64,000 bases of DNA. It comes from Ligilactobacillus pabuli. GTDB taxonomy: Bacteria; Bacillota; Bacilli; Lactobacillales; Lactobacillaceae. Position numbers and translations under genes: made by a program. Position 1 is the first letter of the stretch, and every line of letters starts with the position of its first letter. Below the pieces are notes generated by a model. That model did no database searches and had not been told where the DNA came from. It was given only the letters and a program-made list of their open reading frames with translations. Shown here in pieces: positions 49,782 to 57,542 of this stretch. The stretch lies in contig NZ_BQXH01000011.1 of the NCBI RefSeq assembly GCF_022836475.1, positions 29,176 through 93,175 of the forward strand. The letters are read 5' to 3'.

Positions 49782-50734
49782 TGAAGAAATCATTTAAGTT
49801 TGGGTGGCTGCTCTTAGCAGTCAGCATCATTTTGTTGGTGATCGGCGGTTTCGCACATGGTGCTAAAAGTGTCGTCTTTAACGGCTGGCGGCCGATGGTT
49901 TATAGCAACAAGGCTAACTTTAAGCAACAGTACCCAACAGAAAAATTTGCGCAAATTGACTTAACAACTAATAACGCTGATGTAACGATCAAGCGCGGCA
50001 CTAGTTATCGGGTCGAATACCATGGTCGTCAAAGTGCACGACCAACCGTCAAAGTTGTGAATGATCGGTTAACGGTCCGCCAAAAGGGTTCAAGCCAAAG
50101 ATCAAACGGTTTTATTGGCTTCCGGTGGTTTGACAGCCAGCAGGGACAAAATAATCACATTACGGTCTTTGTGCCGGACAATGTCAAATTAACCAAGATC
50201 CGGAATCTGAATAACTATGGGACAACGAAGATCCAGGGCATTAGTACCGCATACCTGGAAGCTTTAGGTTCTGAGGGTGATTTACAATTAGAAAATATGA
50301 ACATCGATAATGCCAACATCGAAATGCGGGATAGTAACCAGATCCATTTGCAAAATACGACCTTACTGGCTGGCTTGATCACCAGCAATGACAGCGATGT
50401 TGTAGTTGAGGACGGAACTTTGCGGAATGTTGAAATTCAGCAGGCCGATGGGGATGTTACGGTCCGTAATGTTGCTTTGGCTGGTGGAAAAATGAACGTG
50501 TCAGATGGTGACGTGCACATGAGTGAAAGTATTGTCACGAATGGCTATCACTTGTATAACCAGGATGGTGACAATATCTTGACCAATGTGAAAGCTGGCG
50601 GCTTCGATGTGGCAACGACCGATGGTGATAATCATGTTTTCGGCAATTCTAATGAAGACGGCAGACTCCATAGTGGTAAGACGCAAAATGTCTTTGTGAT
50701 CGAGAATACTGATGGAGACAACACGGTCCGTTAG
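49781..50734 (+). CDS. DUF4097 beta-helix surface protein (LiaG-like)
   Basis: This 317-residue protein has one N-terminal membrane helix (about 8-27) and a long repeating beta-strand region after about 60. The later repeats carry DGD and DGDN turns (QQADGDVTVRN, VSDGDVHMSES, NQDGDNIL, TTDGDNHVFG, NTDGDNTVR), a ladder pattern like DUF4097/adhesin-type beta helices. It is extracytoplasmic. SD in GGGGGCAGAG. It is the central gene of the PadR/PspC module. Confidence 0.9.
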   Translation: MKKSFKFGWLLLAVSIILLVIGGFAHGAKSVVFNGWRPMVYSNKANFKQQYPTEKFAQIDLTTNNADVTIKRGTSYRVEYHGRQSARPTVKVVNDRLTVRQKGSSQRSNGFIGFRWFDSQQGQNNHITVFVPDNVKLTKIRNLNNYGTTKIQGISTAYLEALGSEGDLQLENMNIDNANIEMRDSNQIHLQNTTLLAGLITSNDSDVVVEDGTLRNVEIQQADGDVTVRNVALAGGKMNVSDGDVHMSESIVTNGYHLYNQDGDNILTNVKAGGFDVATTDGDNHVFGNSNEDGRLHSGKTQNVFVIENTDGDNTVR

Positions 50735-50765
50735 ACAGGACGTTTGAAGAAAGGAAGCATTGCTG

Positions 50766-51113
50766 ATGAAAATTCAAGTAACCGCTGATCTGCTTGACGG
50801 CCTGGTCTTAGCTTTATTAAATCGAGAAGATTATTACGGGTATGCCTTGACCCAAGAAATGCAAAAGGCGATCTCGATTTCGGAATCGACGATGTATCCA
50901 GTCTTACGGCGGTTGAAAAAGGACGGCTATGTAACGACCTACGATCAACCATACCAAGGCAGGAACCGACGGTATTATCAAATTACCGCAACCGGCGAGG
51001 AACACTTAGAGCAGGTTTATAAAATGTGGACAGATTATAAGGAAAGTTTAGATGAAGTCTTTGTTCCAGTTGGTCATGCCGACTCGGCAACGGCTCATGA
51101 TTTGCAAGCATAA
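50766..51113 (+). CDS. PadR-family transcriptional regulator
   Basis: This protein of about 115 residues has the PadR winged helix: LLDGLVLALLNREDYYGYALTQEMQKAISISESTMYPVLRRLKKDGYVTTYDQPYQGRNRRYYQITATGEEHLE, then a short dimerisation helix (MWTDYKESLDEVF). TTG 50760 is possible; ATG 50766 is better spaced from AAAGGA. It probably represses its own operon at the palindrome near 49092. Confidence 0.93.
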   Translation: MKIQVTADLLDGLVLALLNREDYYGYALTQEMQKAISISESTMYPVLRRLKKDGYVTTYDQPYQGRNRRYYQITATGEEHLEQVYKMWTDYKESLDEVFVPVGHADSATAHDLQA

Positions 51114-51164
51114 AAGAATTAAAGTATCAGCACAGTTTATTAATAGTTAAAGGAGTTAATGATA

Positions 51165-51422
51165 ATGGCAAAAAAAAGAAAACAACTAGTGAAGTCAAAC
51201 GACCGTGTCGTTAGTGGGGTTTTTGGCGGGATAGCCGAATACTTCGATTGGGATAAGACGATTGTACGGATCGTTGGGGCATTTTTGATAATTTTCCCAG
51301 GAAACGTGGTTGGCGGAATCCTGTTGTATGTATTAGCGGCGATGATCATGCCAGATGATCATCAAGATCATGACCAGCGTGATGATGATTCATTCGTGGA
51401 AGGTGAATTCCGCGAAAAATAA
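51165..51422 (+). CDS. PspC-domain membrane protein
   Basis: This 85-residue protein has the PspC pattern SNDRVVSGVFGGIAEYFDWDKTIVRIVGAFLIIFPGNVVGGILLYVLAAMIMP and an acidic, His-rich tail (DDHQDHDQRDDD). ATG 51165 is better spaced from AAGGAG than ATG 51159. It closes the envelope-stress module. The structured repeat copy G begins 3 nt after the stop. Confidence 0.93.
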   Translation: MAKKRKQLVKSNDRVVSGVFGGIAEYFDWDKTIVRIVGAFLIIFPGNVVGGILLYVLAAMIMPDDHQDHDQRDDDSFVEGEFREK

Positions 51423-51424
51423 AT

Positions 51425-51545
51425 AACAGAGTGGAAAAACTCGTCTAGAAGACGAGCACTAAGGAGCAAAGGACTTTAATGCGTACTTGGCATTGAAGTC
51501 CTTTGCTTTTTAGGCGGAATCTTCTGAGTTTTGGAGCTCGACTAA
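51425..51545 (+). repeat. Structured intergenic repeat, copy G
   Basis: Head AACAGAGTGGA, outer stem AAAACTC with GAGTTTT, second stem AGAAGA with TCTTCT, inner hairpin AGCAAAGGACTTTAATGC / GCATTGAAGTCCTTTGCT, tail GGAGCTCGACTAA. The stems are all perfect and different from other copies. Confidence 0.92.
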
Positions 51546-51547
51546 GA

Positions 51548-51667
51548 AAACAAAGAAAAATGAAGCGGGAGAAAGTGAGCAACAGCGAGACTCAGGAGTT
51601 AATGTGGTTTAGACGTTGACCCTGAGTTTGGATGGGTGGATCTTTCTGCCTCACGGAGCTCGACTAA
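51548..51667 (+). repeat. Structured intergenic repeat, copy H (degenerate head)
   Basis: Head is decayed (AACAAAGAAAAATGAAGCGG), AGAAAG pairs with CTTTCT, inner hairpin ACTCAGGAGTTAATG / CGTTGACCCTGAGT, tail GGAGCTCGACTAA. Confidence 0.82.
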
Positions 51668-51689
51668 AAAGCGTTTTGTTATAATTAAT

Positions 51690-51742
51690 ACAAAAAAAGA
51701 GTAGAAATCAACTGAGAACTGTTGGTTTCTACTCTTTTTTAG
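51690..51742. terminator. Bidirectional terminator
   Basis: AAAAAAAGAGTAGAAATCAAC pairs with GTTGGTTTCTACTCTTTTTT in a long, almost perfect stem. It serves the minus-strand ABC operon and possibly the PspC side. Confidence 0.9.
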
Positions 51743-51761
51743 CTAAAAGGTGTAGTGCTAT

Positions 51762-52601
51762 TTATTTTAACAACGGCGAATCAGCCTTATCACCAAACCA
51801 TTTTTGGTTGATTTTATCTAACGTGCCATTTTTGGCAAGTTGGTCAAGTCCTTGGTTGATCTTTTGTTTCAGAGTGTGGTCACTAAACCGCATGCCGACG
51901 CCAAATGCTTCCTTAGGAAAAGCACCACGAATCATTTGGAAATCCTGGGGGTTCTTTTGGTGAGCGACATAGTAGTCAGCGTAACTACTGTCGATCAAGA
52001 GACCTTGGATCCGACCAGAAGTTAGGTCAATAAAGGCATTGGTAAATGACTCATAGAGCACGGGCTCGTGGTCTTTAATGCGATTTTTGAGTAGTTTTGG
52101 ATATTTGTTGATATCGTTGGAACCGGAAGAGCCAGTTTGTGCGCCCAAGACTTTGCCTTGCATATCAGCGTAAGAATCGATGTGATTTTTTTTGAGCGAG
52201 ACCAAGACTTGATCATTACTTAAATAAGTTTTGCTAAAAGCAACTTTGGCTTCTCTTTCGGGTGTTTTAGTGAAACCATTCCAAATCAGGTCGATCGTCC
52301 CGTTTTTCAACTCAGTGGCATTCATGGACCAGTCAATTGTTTGGAAACTGGGTTTAATGCCATATAGTTTAAAAAAGGCGGTTGCGAGGTCGATATCATA
52401 GCCAGCAAGCTGCCCATTTTTTTGGCGATAGCCCATCGGTACGAAGGTATCGTCTAGGCCGATGGTGACCGTTCCTCGTTTTTGAATGGCAGTCCAATTG
52501 TCAGTTTGATCAGCTTTTTTACCCACGGAGAGGCTGCATCCTCCGAGTAATAAGAGGCTGGCCAGCAGTAGAAAAAAGCTGTTAATTTTTTTCATAGGCA
52601 C
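51762..52601 (-). CDS. Amino acid ABC transporter substrate-binding lipoprotein
   Basis: This 279-residue protein has a signal peptide with lipobox LGGC (Cys near 22) and the polar amino acid-binding fold (GTVTIGLDDTFVPMGYRQKNGQLAGYDIDLATAFF to FGVGMRFSD.., LAKNGTLDKINQKWFG). Arg in NGFTKTPEREAKVAFSKTY is in the ligand-binding region. GTG 52601 and ATG 52595 are both possible; GTG is better spaced from GGGGG. It is the last gene of the T-box-controlled operon; histidine is the candidate ligand. Confidence 0.93.
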   Translation of the reverse strand: MPMKKINSFFLLLASLLLLGGCSLSVGKKADQTDNWTAIQKRGTVTIGLDDTFVPMGYRQKNGQLAGYDIDLATAFFKLYGIKPSFQTIDWSMNATELKNGTIDLIWNGFTKTPEREAKVAFSKTYLSNDQVLVSLKKNHIDSYADMQGKVLGAQTGSSGSNDINKYPKLLKNRIKDHEPVLYESFTNAFIDLTSGRIQGLLIDSSYADYYVAHQKNPQDFQMIRGAFPKEAFGVGMRFSDHTLKQKINQGLDQLAKNGTLDKINQKWFGDKADSPLLK

Positions 52602-52603
52602 AA

Positions 52604-53254
52604 TTATTTTCCCCCTTGGGCATCCAAAGCGTTCACGGTAAAGATTTGGTCAGCGGTCTGTTTGGCAAATGTTAGATCATGGGTGACGATCACTTGTGTC
52701 ATGTGTTTCTTTTTCAAATTTAAGATGATCTCTCCGACCTTTTCCCGGAGTGCTGGGTCAAGCGCAGAAGTTGGTTCGTCGTAACAAAGGACCTGAGGCT
52801 TCATGGCTAGAGCGCGGACAATTGCCACCCGTTGTTGTTGTCCACCAGAAAGCTGGTAAGGATACAGTTGTTCTTTGCCGGCTAGGTCGAGTTCGTCTAA
52901 AAGCTCGAGTGCAGTAGCTGTGGCAGTTTGTGCATCTTGTTTAAGTACTAATTTGGGAGCGAGAGTAATGTTTTGCAGAACAGTCAGATTGGGAAATAGT
53001 TGGTAATTTTGAAAAACAACCCCAATAATTTGGTCGGCGTTAGCTGGATCGGTGGGGTCAAAGGGTTGATCGTTCAGTAGAAAAGACCCGCTTTCGGGAG
53101 TTTCCAGCCCACTTAAACAACGTAAAAGAGTTGTTTTACCGGCACCGGAAGGGCCAACAATCGCCAAAATTTCGCCAGTTGGAATTTCTAAGTTGAGGTG
53201 ATCTAAAATAGTGCGGTCACCAAATTTTTTGGTAATATTTTTTAATTCAAGCAT
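52604..53254 (-). CDS. Amino acid ABC transporter ATPase
   Basis: This 216-residue ATPase of the GlnQ/HisP class has Walker A GPSGAGKTT (about 33-41), the Q-loop VVFQNYQLFPNLTV, signature LSGGQQQRVAIVRAL, Walker B VLCYDEPTSALDP and the switch VTHDLTFA. It is followed by the binding protein with a 2-nt gap. Repeats I and J separate it from the permease, so they are part of the operon mRNA. Confidence 0.95.
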   Translation of the reverse strand: MLELKNITKKFGDRTILDHLNLEIPTGEILAIVGPSGAGKTTLLRCLSGLETPESGSFLLNDQPFDPTDPANADQIIGVVFQNYQLFPNLTVLQNITLAPKLVLKQDAQTATATALELLDELDLAGKEQLYPYQLSGGQQQRVAIVRALAMKPQVLCYDEPTSALDPALREKVGEIILNLKKKHMTQVIVTHDLTFAKQTADQIFTVNALDAQGGK

Positions 53255-53274
53255 GAGATAATACCTCCTAAGAT

Positions 53275-53394
53275 AACAGGGTGAAGTGAAACGGGAGAAA
53301 GCGAGTACTATCGGAAAATAATCTTTAATGTGTTCTTGGCATTGAAGGTTATTTTTGGATAGACGGTACTTTCTGTTTCACGGAACTCGACTAA
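53275..53394 (+). repeat. Structured intergenic repeat, copy I
   Basis: Head AACAGGGTGAAGTGAAACGG, outer stem GTGAAAC with GTTTCAC (perfect), AGAAAG with CTTTCT (perfect), inner hairpin AAATAATCTTTAATG / CATTGAAGGTTATTT, tail CGGAACTCGACTAA. It lies inside an operon, opposite to its direction. Confidence 0.9.
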
Positions 53395-53398
53395 AATC

Positions 53399-53435
53399 AC
53401 AGAGCGGAAAGTCTTGACTAGAGTAGCTCGACTAA
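53399..53435 (+). repeat. Short variant of the structured repeat (copy J)
   Basis: Head ACAGAGCGGA is followed by AAGTCTTGACT and the tail GAGTAGCTCGACTAA. Both ends are intact but the inner hairpin is missing. Confidence 0.75.
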
Positions 53436-53458
53436 AATCACAGCTAAGCAATCTTGGC

Positions 53459-54100
53459 TTAGCGCCATTTTGAATAGTGTTGTTCGACTTTCTTCAAAGC
53501 GTATGAAGCTAAACCAGTCATCAGTAAGTAAATGACTCCGACTAAAACTAGCGGGATCAAGGTAACATCACGGGCGGTGGCAACATTCCCGGCTCGTAAT
53601 AAGTCACCCAGACCAATGACATAAACTAGTGAAGTATCTTTCACCAAGTTGACGACTTCGTTACCGATAGATGGGATGACGATTTTAACCACCTGGGGAA
53701 TAATAATATGCAACAAAGTTTGGGTTTTGGTTAACCGTAAAACTTTGGCACTTTCAAACTGACCAGCGGGAATAGTTTGAAAACCACCCCGGAAAATTTC
53801 GGCAAAGTAGGCGGTGTAATTTAAGATAAAGGCGCATAAGGCTGCATCATAACGCTGGAAGATAATGCCGATGATCGGTAAGCCGTAAAACACAAAAATT
53901 AGTTGTAATAACAGCGGTGTTCCCCGCATGATCCAGACATAAAATTTTAAAAGCAGTCGTAATGGACTGAATTTTGATAAAAGTCCTAAGCTGACTAGGA
54001 CCCCTAAGGGAATGGAAACAATCAGAGTCCAGAAAAATATTTTGAGAGACATTAGTGCCCCAGTTAGTAAAGACGGTGCAATCTGTTCAATATAGGTCAT
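53459..54100 (-). CDS. Amino acid ABC transporter permease
   Basis: This 213-residue permease of the HisM/GlnP type has about five helices and the EAA-type loop NYTAYFAEIFRGGFQTIPAGQFESAKVLRLTKTQTLLHIIIPQ. The SD AAAGGAGC fits ATG 54100 (MTYIEQIAPS); the frame is open further but overlaps the SD. It is the first gene of the operon, directly after the T-box leader. Confidence 0.94.
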   Translation of the reverse strand: MTYIEQIAPSLLTGALMSLKIFFWTLIVSIPLGVLVSLGLLSKFSPLRLLLKFYVWIMRGTPLLLQLIFVFYGLPIIGIIFQRYDAALCAFILNYTAYFAEIFRGGFQTIPAGQFESAKVLRLTKTQTLLHIIIPQVVKIVIPSIGNEVVNLVKDTSLVYVIGLGDLLRAGNVATARDVTLIPLVLVGVIYLLMTGLASYALKKVEQHYSKWR

Positions 54101-54162
54101 AATAATAGCTCCTTTTGTTCTGATGAGAGTGACGGGCACTCGGCAACAACAATAGATTTAGC

Positions 54163-54577
54163 GGTCAAAAAAAGCCGCCCTCCATGCCAAAAAATTGACA
54201 TCAAGGACGGCTTTCGTCGTGGTCCCACCTCAGATTCGTTAACTGTTCGCACAGCCAACCTCAGCGAGTTTGATCAAAAAAATAGTAAATAAAAAGTCGT
54301 CCCTAGGCACTAGACCTAAGAGGACGACTATTCGCGGTTCCACCTCATGTTTATCGCCTGTTCACACAAACGACCTCACGGAGTTTAATTTGATCAAACT
54401 CGTGCACTAACGGGGCGTCCCGGAATTTCTTACTGATGATTAATTTCAGAAAATCAACTAACAGGTGTGATTCGTTACAAACGGCCATGCCTTGCTTCCA
54501 GCATCCAAGACTCTCTGTTGGTGTGTGTAACTACTAGTCTGCTCATAGTTTTTAATTTATTATTTAAGTTGTTTCTA
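54163..54577 (-). promoter_or_regulatory. T-box riboswitch with duplicated antiterminator
   Basis: On the minus strand one Stem I is seen (AGTAGTTAC, AGAGAG, GGATGCTGGAAGC, GTAAC). The candidate specifier is CAC (His) in GAATCACAC. It is followed by two antiterminator modules: GAGGTGGAACCGCG (54333-54346) and GAGGTGGGACCACG (about 54217-54230). Each has its own terminator (54291-54329 and 54165-54213). Both share GATCAAACTC..TGAGGT and GAACAG upstream, so the second looks like a partial duplication without Stem I. Uncharged tRNA should increase transporter expression. Confidence 0.9.
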
Positions 54578-54607
54578 ATTATAAACGTCTCATTGGAGAG
54601 AAGTCAA
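54578..54607 (-). promoter_or_regulatory. Promoter of the T-box leader
   Basis: On the minus strand TTGACT and TATAAT are separated by 18 nt. Confidence 0.8.
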
Positions 54608-54833
54608 CCCTAAGTTTAGTAGGGGTTAATTTAGGATTAGGAAACATTGATGTTAATCTAGCTAATTTAGCTAATTTAAAACTTTGCGGTTAAGAGAATA
54701 ATACATAATATTTCTAAGTAAAATATTAAAAAATGGTAACTTATATTTTTGAACATTAAAATTTATGTATAGATAATTGTTTTTTTGCAATCATTTTGTG
54801 GTAGTATAATAATCGATATTTAATAAAAAGAGG

Positions 54834-54974
54834 ATGATAACAATTACAAGCTTTTATCCAGATGGATTTCCACATATGAACACTGAGATTATTGATCCGC
54901 AAAAATATAAAATTTCCGAAATACTAGGTCTGTCATCTTTTCCTAATGAGGGCTTAGCACTTCCGTTTTCTTGA
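54834..54974 (+). CDS. Possible small peptide (46 residues) before an ABC-2 exporter
   Basis: A 46-codon frame precedes the ABC-2 permease, and its TGA overlaps the SD (GAGGTG) of that gene. A strong -10 (TAGTATAAT) lies upstream at about 54802-54810. The peptide reads MITITSFYPDGFPHM then NTEIIDPQKYKISEILGL and ends SSFPNEGLALPFS. The ATG at 54834 is too close to AAGAGG; ATG 54876 or ATT 54843 are other starts. No Cys and no double-Gly leader are seen. It could be an exported peptide or just a coupling leader. Confidence 0.45.
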   Translation: MITITSFYPDGFPHMNTEIIDPQKYKISEILGLSSFPNEGLALPFS

Positions 54975-54984
54975 GGTGTAGCTA

Positions 54985-55746
54985 ATGAAAATAGTTTATA
55001 GTTATTTTAAAACGTTTAATAAAGTAATTTGGTCAGAAAAAGTCCCGTTTTTTTATACCTTAATTTTGCCTGCGATAATTTTTTTGATGTCTAATTATGG
55101 CAACATTAAAAATGGAGCATCTTTAAATCAAATCATGTCAACAAGTAGTAATTACTTGGGCTACATGATTGTGGCGACAGCAGTTAATGGGGTGGCATTA
55201 CAACTAATTAACTTCAGAGAGATTGGCTTTCTAAAAACATATACGATGATTTCTGGAGGCGAAAGGAAGTATTCAGTTTGGGGATTAATTTGTAGTGAGT
55301 TTCTATTCGGTTATGTGTGTGTGCTGATTTTTTCAGCTTGCTTGATGTTTTTTTATCCAACACAAATTGTCCATATTTTAGTAGTTTATACACTAACTTA
55401 CGTAATTTCAGCATTACCGATTATGTTTGTTAGTATCTTAGCGGATCTTTTACCTGTGCGCAATAACACTAGTGGTACTTTAGGAAACCTGCTCTTAGTA
55501 GTACTTTTATGGGTTTCTGCCGTTAGGGTAGACTCTCATTCTCTGGTTCAAGAATTTCTTTTTGGACTTGATCCTTGTGATTATGTCACGCAAGTTTTTG
55601 ATTTGGTTAATAGATTTACTAGTCATGCTCACAATATTTATTCGTATCAAGTTCTGGCTGTTACTGGGATTTTCTTAATTTTTCTTGTGCTGGGAATTGT
55701 ATGTTCTTCTAGGGTAAGAATAAATTCTGAGTATATGAGAAATTAG
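54985..55746 (+). CDS. ABC-2 type exporter permease
   Basis: This 253-residue membrane protein has six helices in the ABC-2 pattern (about 22-40, 56-78, 104-128, 130-155, 163-182 and 222-245). SD GAGGTG. The following gene is its ATPase. The region has a low GC and more AT-rich codons than its neighbours, which suggests horizontal acquisition. The substrate is not known; export of the small peptide encoded just upstream, or immunity, is conceivable. Confidence 0.85.
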   Translation: MKIVYSYFKTFNKVIWSEKVPFFYTLILPAIIFLMSNYGNIKNGASLNQIMSTSSNYLGYMIVATAVNGVALQLINFREIGFLKTYTMISGGERKYSVWGLICSEFLFGYVCVLIFSACLMFFYPTQIVHILVVYTLTYVISALPIMFVSILADLLPVRNNTSGTLGNLLLVVLLWVSAVRVDSHSLVQEFLFGLDPCDYVTQVFDLVNRFTSHAHNIYSYQVLAVTGIFLIFLVLGIVCSSRVRINSEYMRN

Positions 55747-55758
55747 GGGGTATTTTCT

Positions 55759-56445
55759 ATGCAAGTTAAAGTAAAAAATGTTAATTTTTCATATAAGAAA
55801 GAGCAAATTCTTGCTGATTTAAGTTGTACTTTTTGTTCGGGAAAAATCAATTACCTAATTGGATATAATGGCTCAGGTAAAACAACTTTGTTTGACCTAA
55901 TTAGTGGAGCACGAGTCCCAAGTAGTGGTACGATTTCGGGTAGACCGAATGCAAAGGAAGTTTTGTATCAAACACAAAATCCAGTAGTTTTTGGGGCGCT
56001 AACTGGTAGAAATTTGCAGGAATTTATTTTTGGAGTAGCGACGGGACATTCCAAGATAGAAATTGACAAGTTAAGCCCGCATTTCTGTGAGTTATATCAA
56101 AAGTTATTAGAGAGAAAAGTATCAGATATGTCTGTTGGTGAACGAAGATGGTTTGTTCTTTTTTTGGAAAGCTATTTAGAAAAGAAGTTATTTTTACTAG
56201 ATGAGCCAACTAGCGGAGTTGACCCTGTGTCTAGAAAACAAATTTTGACAAGTATTTCTGCTTTGGCAAGTGATCCACAAAAAATTATCATAGTCACAAC
56301 TCATGATTTGAAAAATTTAGACTCAAATTGTTATATCCATTTGTTAAAAGATAAAAAAATGACAACCTTCAATTCTTACGCAGACTTTGTGGCAATCTCC
56401 GATAAACAAGAAATCGAAGATGCATTTGCTATTTTGAACTCTTGA
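55759..56445 (+). CDS. ABC exporter ATPase
   Basis: This 228-residue ATPase has Walker A GYNGSGKTT (about 35-43), a divergent signature MSVGERRWF (LSGGQ is altered), Walker B LFLLDEPTSGVDP and the switch VTTHDL. It lies 12 nt after the permease gene, so the two form one exporter. AT-rich codon use as in the permease gene. Confidence 0.88.
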   Translation: MQVKVKNVNFSYKKEQILADLSCTFCSGKINYLIGYNGSGKTTLFDLISGARVPSSGTISGRPNAKEVLYQTQNPVVFGALTGRNLQEFIFGVATGHSKIEIDKLSPHFCELYQKLLERKVSDMSVGERRWFVLFLESYLEKKLFLLDEPTSGVDPVSRKQILTSISALASDPQKIIIVTTHDLKNLDSNCYIHLLKDKKMTTFNSYADFVAISDKQEIEDAFAILNS

Positions 56446-56506
56446 TCCAAGATTATAAATTAAGTTAGCTAGAACAACTGAACTTATTATTTTAGCCACT
56501 TTATCG

Positions 56507-56541
56507 CCAGTTCTCTCTAAAATAGGGGGCTGGCCTTTTTG
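56507..56541 (+). terminator. Weak terminator after the ABC-2 operon
   Basis: GCCAG pairs with CTGGC across a 19-nt loop, followed by CTTTTTG. The rest of the gap to 56785 shows no other clear element. Confidence 0.5.
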
Positions 56542-56785
56542 TTGCTGTTTACCATTAGTAACTGTAATTTGGGGGATGCTTTTGGCAACATGGAAAAAAT
56601 TTGGTTGGTATCTATACTATTTATGAAAATCATTTTTCTTAAAGTAGTTCTAAATTTCGTGCGTAGAATAGCTGTCACTTTAAAAAAATAATCTTTCTAG
56701 CTATAGTTAAACGAATATTTTTCATTATAGCCAAACATATCCGTTTCTGAATAATCAGTCATGACAGTAAAATCCAAGAGAAAGA

Positions 56786-56846
56786 TTGTTTAATTTTCTA
56801 AGCATGATATAATTAACGAAAATTAGTAAGTAGTCACTTACTAATT
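56786..56846 (+). promoter_or_regulatory. Promoter and TetR operator of the GT8 cluster
   Basis: TTGTTT (56786) and TATAAT (56808) are 16 nt apart. A perfect 11-bp inverted repeat AATTAGTAAGT-N4-ACTTACTAATT (56821-56846) covers the predicted start point. Confidence 0.85.
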
Positions 56847-56876
56847 AATTTTCAGTAAAGGAGGTGTTTTTTACCA

Positions 56877-57542
56877 ATGCCATTTTCCGCAACCAAAGCA
56901 TTAGACAAGTGGTATGCAACTCAAAATATGCCTGCCAGTCAAATTAAGGTTTTAGATGTTGCAATCACCTTATTTGCACAAAATGGGTACGACAAAACTA
57001 GTACCAACGAGATCGCAACCAAAGCAAACGTCAGTCAGGCAGTCCTTTTTAAATACTTTCGCAGCAAACATAACTTATTGCAAACTATTCTAGAACCGCT
57101 GTTTAAAAATATCGTTCCTCAATTTACTACCCAGCTTTTAGACGAAATCGTTGAAAAACGGCAAGGCCAAGGATTATATGGTGTTTTAAGTTTCATCACA
57201 TATGATCGCTTTAAATTTATGATGGAAAACACTGAGCTGATCAACATCTTGATCAACGTTACTCTAACGGACGATACTGTTAAAAAGCAGATCAAGAAAC
57301 TGATCGTGCAAAGTAACGTTCCCTTGATTTTAAAAATTCAAAAGTTTTTTAAACGTTTCCCAGAAATTAAGAATTCGGCTGATTTGGACAACCTCTTTTA
57401 CCTTTTTGTGACCCAACTGATGGGGTATTTTATTTTGAGATATCGTTTATTTCCGGAAAATAAATACGATACGGAAGCTGATTTAAAAAGGATCACCAAT
57501 AATATTTACTATGCTTTTCGACATCCAGATCAAGTGGGGTGA
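56877..57542 (+). CDS. TetR-family regulator
   Basis: This 221-residue repressor has the N-terminal helix-turn-helix (VLDVAITLFAQNGYDKTSTNEIATKANVSQAVLFKYFRSKHNLLQTIL, about 24-72) and a helical ligand domain. SD AAGGAGGTG. The perfect palindrome at its own promoter suggests autoregulation. Its stop overlaps the GTG of the first acyltransferase, so it is part of the operon it controls. The ligand may be a lipid or membrane-active compound (inference from neighbours). Confidence 0.93.
   Translation: MPFSATKALDKWYATQNMPASQIKVLDVAITLFAQNGYDKTSTNEIATKANVSQAVLFKYFRSKHNLLQTILEPLFKNIVPQFTTQLLDEIVEKRQGQGLYGVLSFITYDRFKFMMENTELINILINVTLTDDTVKKQIKKLIVQSNVPLILKIQKFFKRFPEIKNSADLDNLFYLFVTQLMGYFILRYRLFPENKYDTEADLKRITNNIYYAFRHPDQVG

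Noticed and set aside
54163..54577. Two complete tandem T-boxes
   Set aside because: Only one specifier stem with AGAGAG and GGATGCTGGAAGC was found; the second unit starts after the first terminator with only the 3' half.
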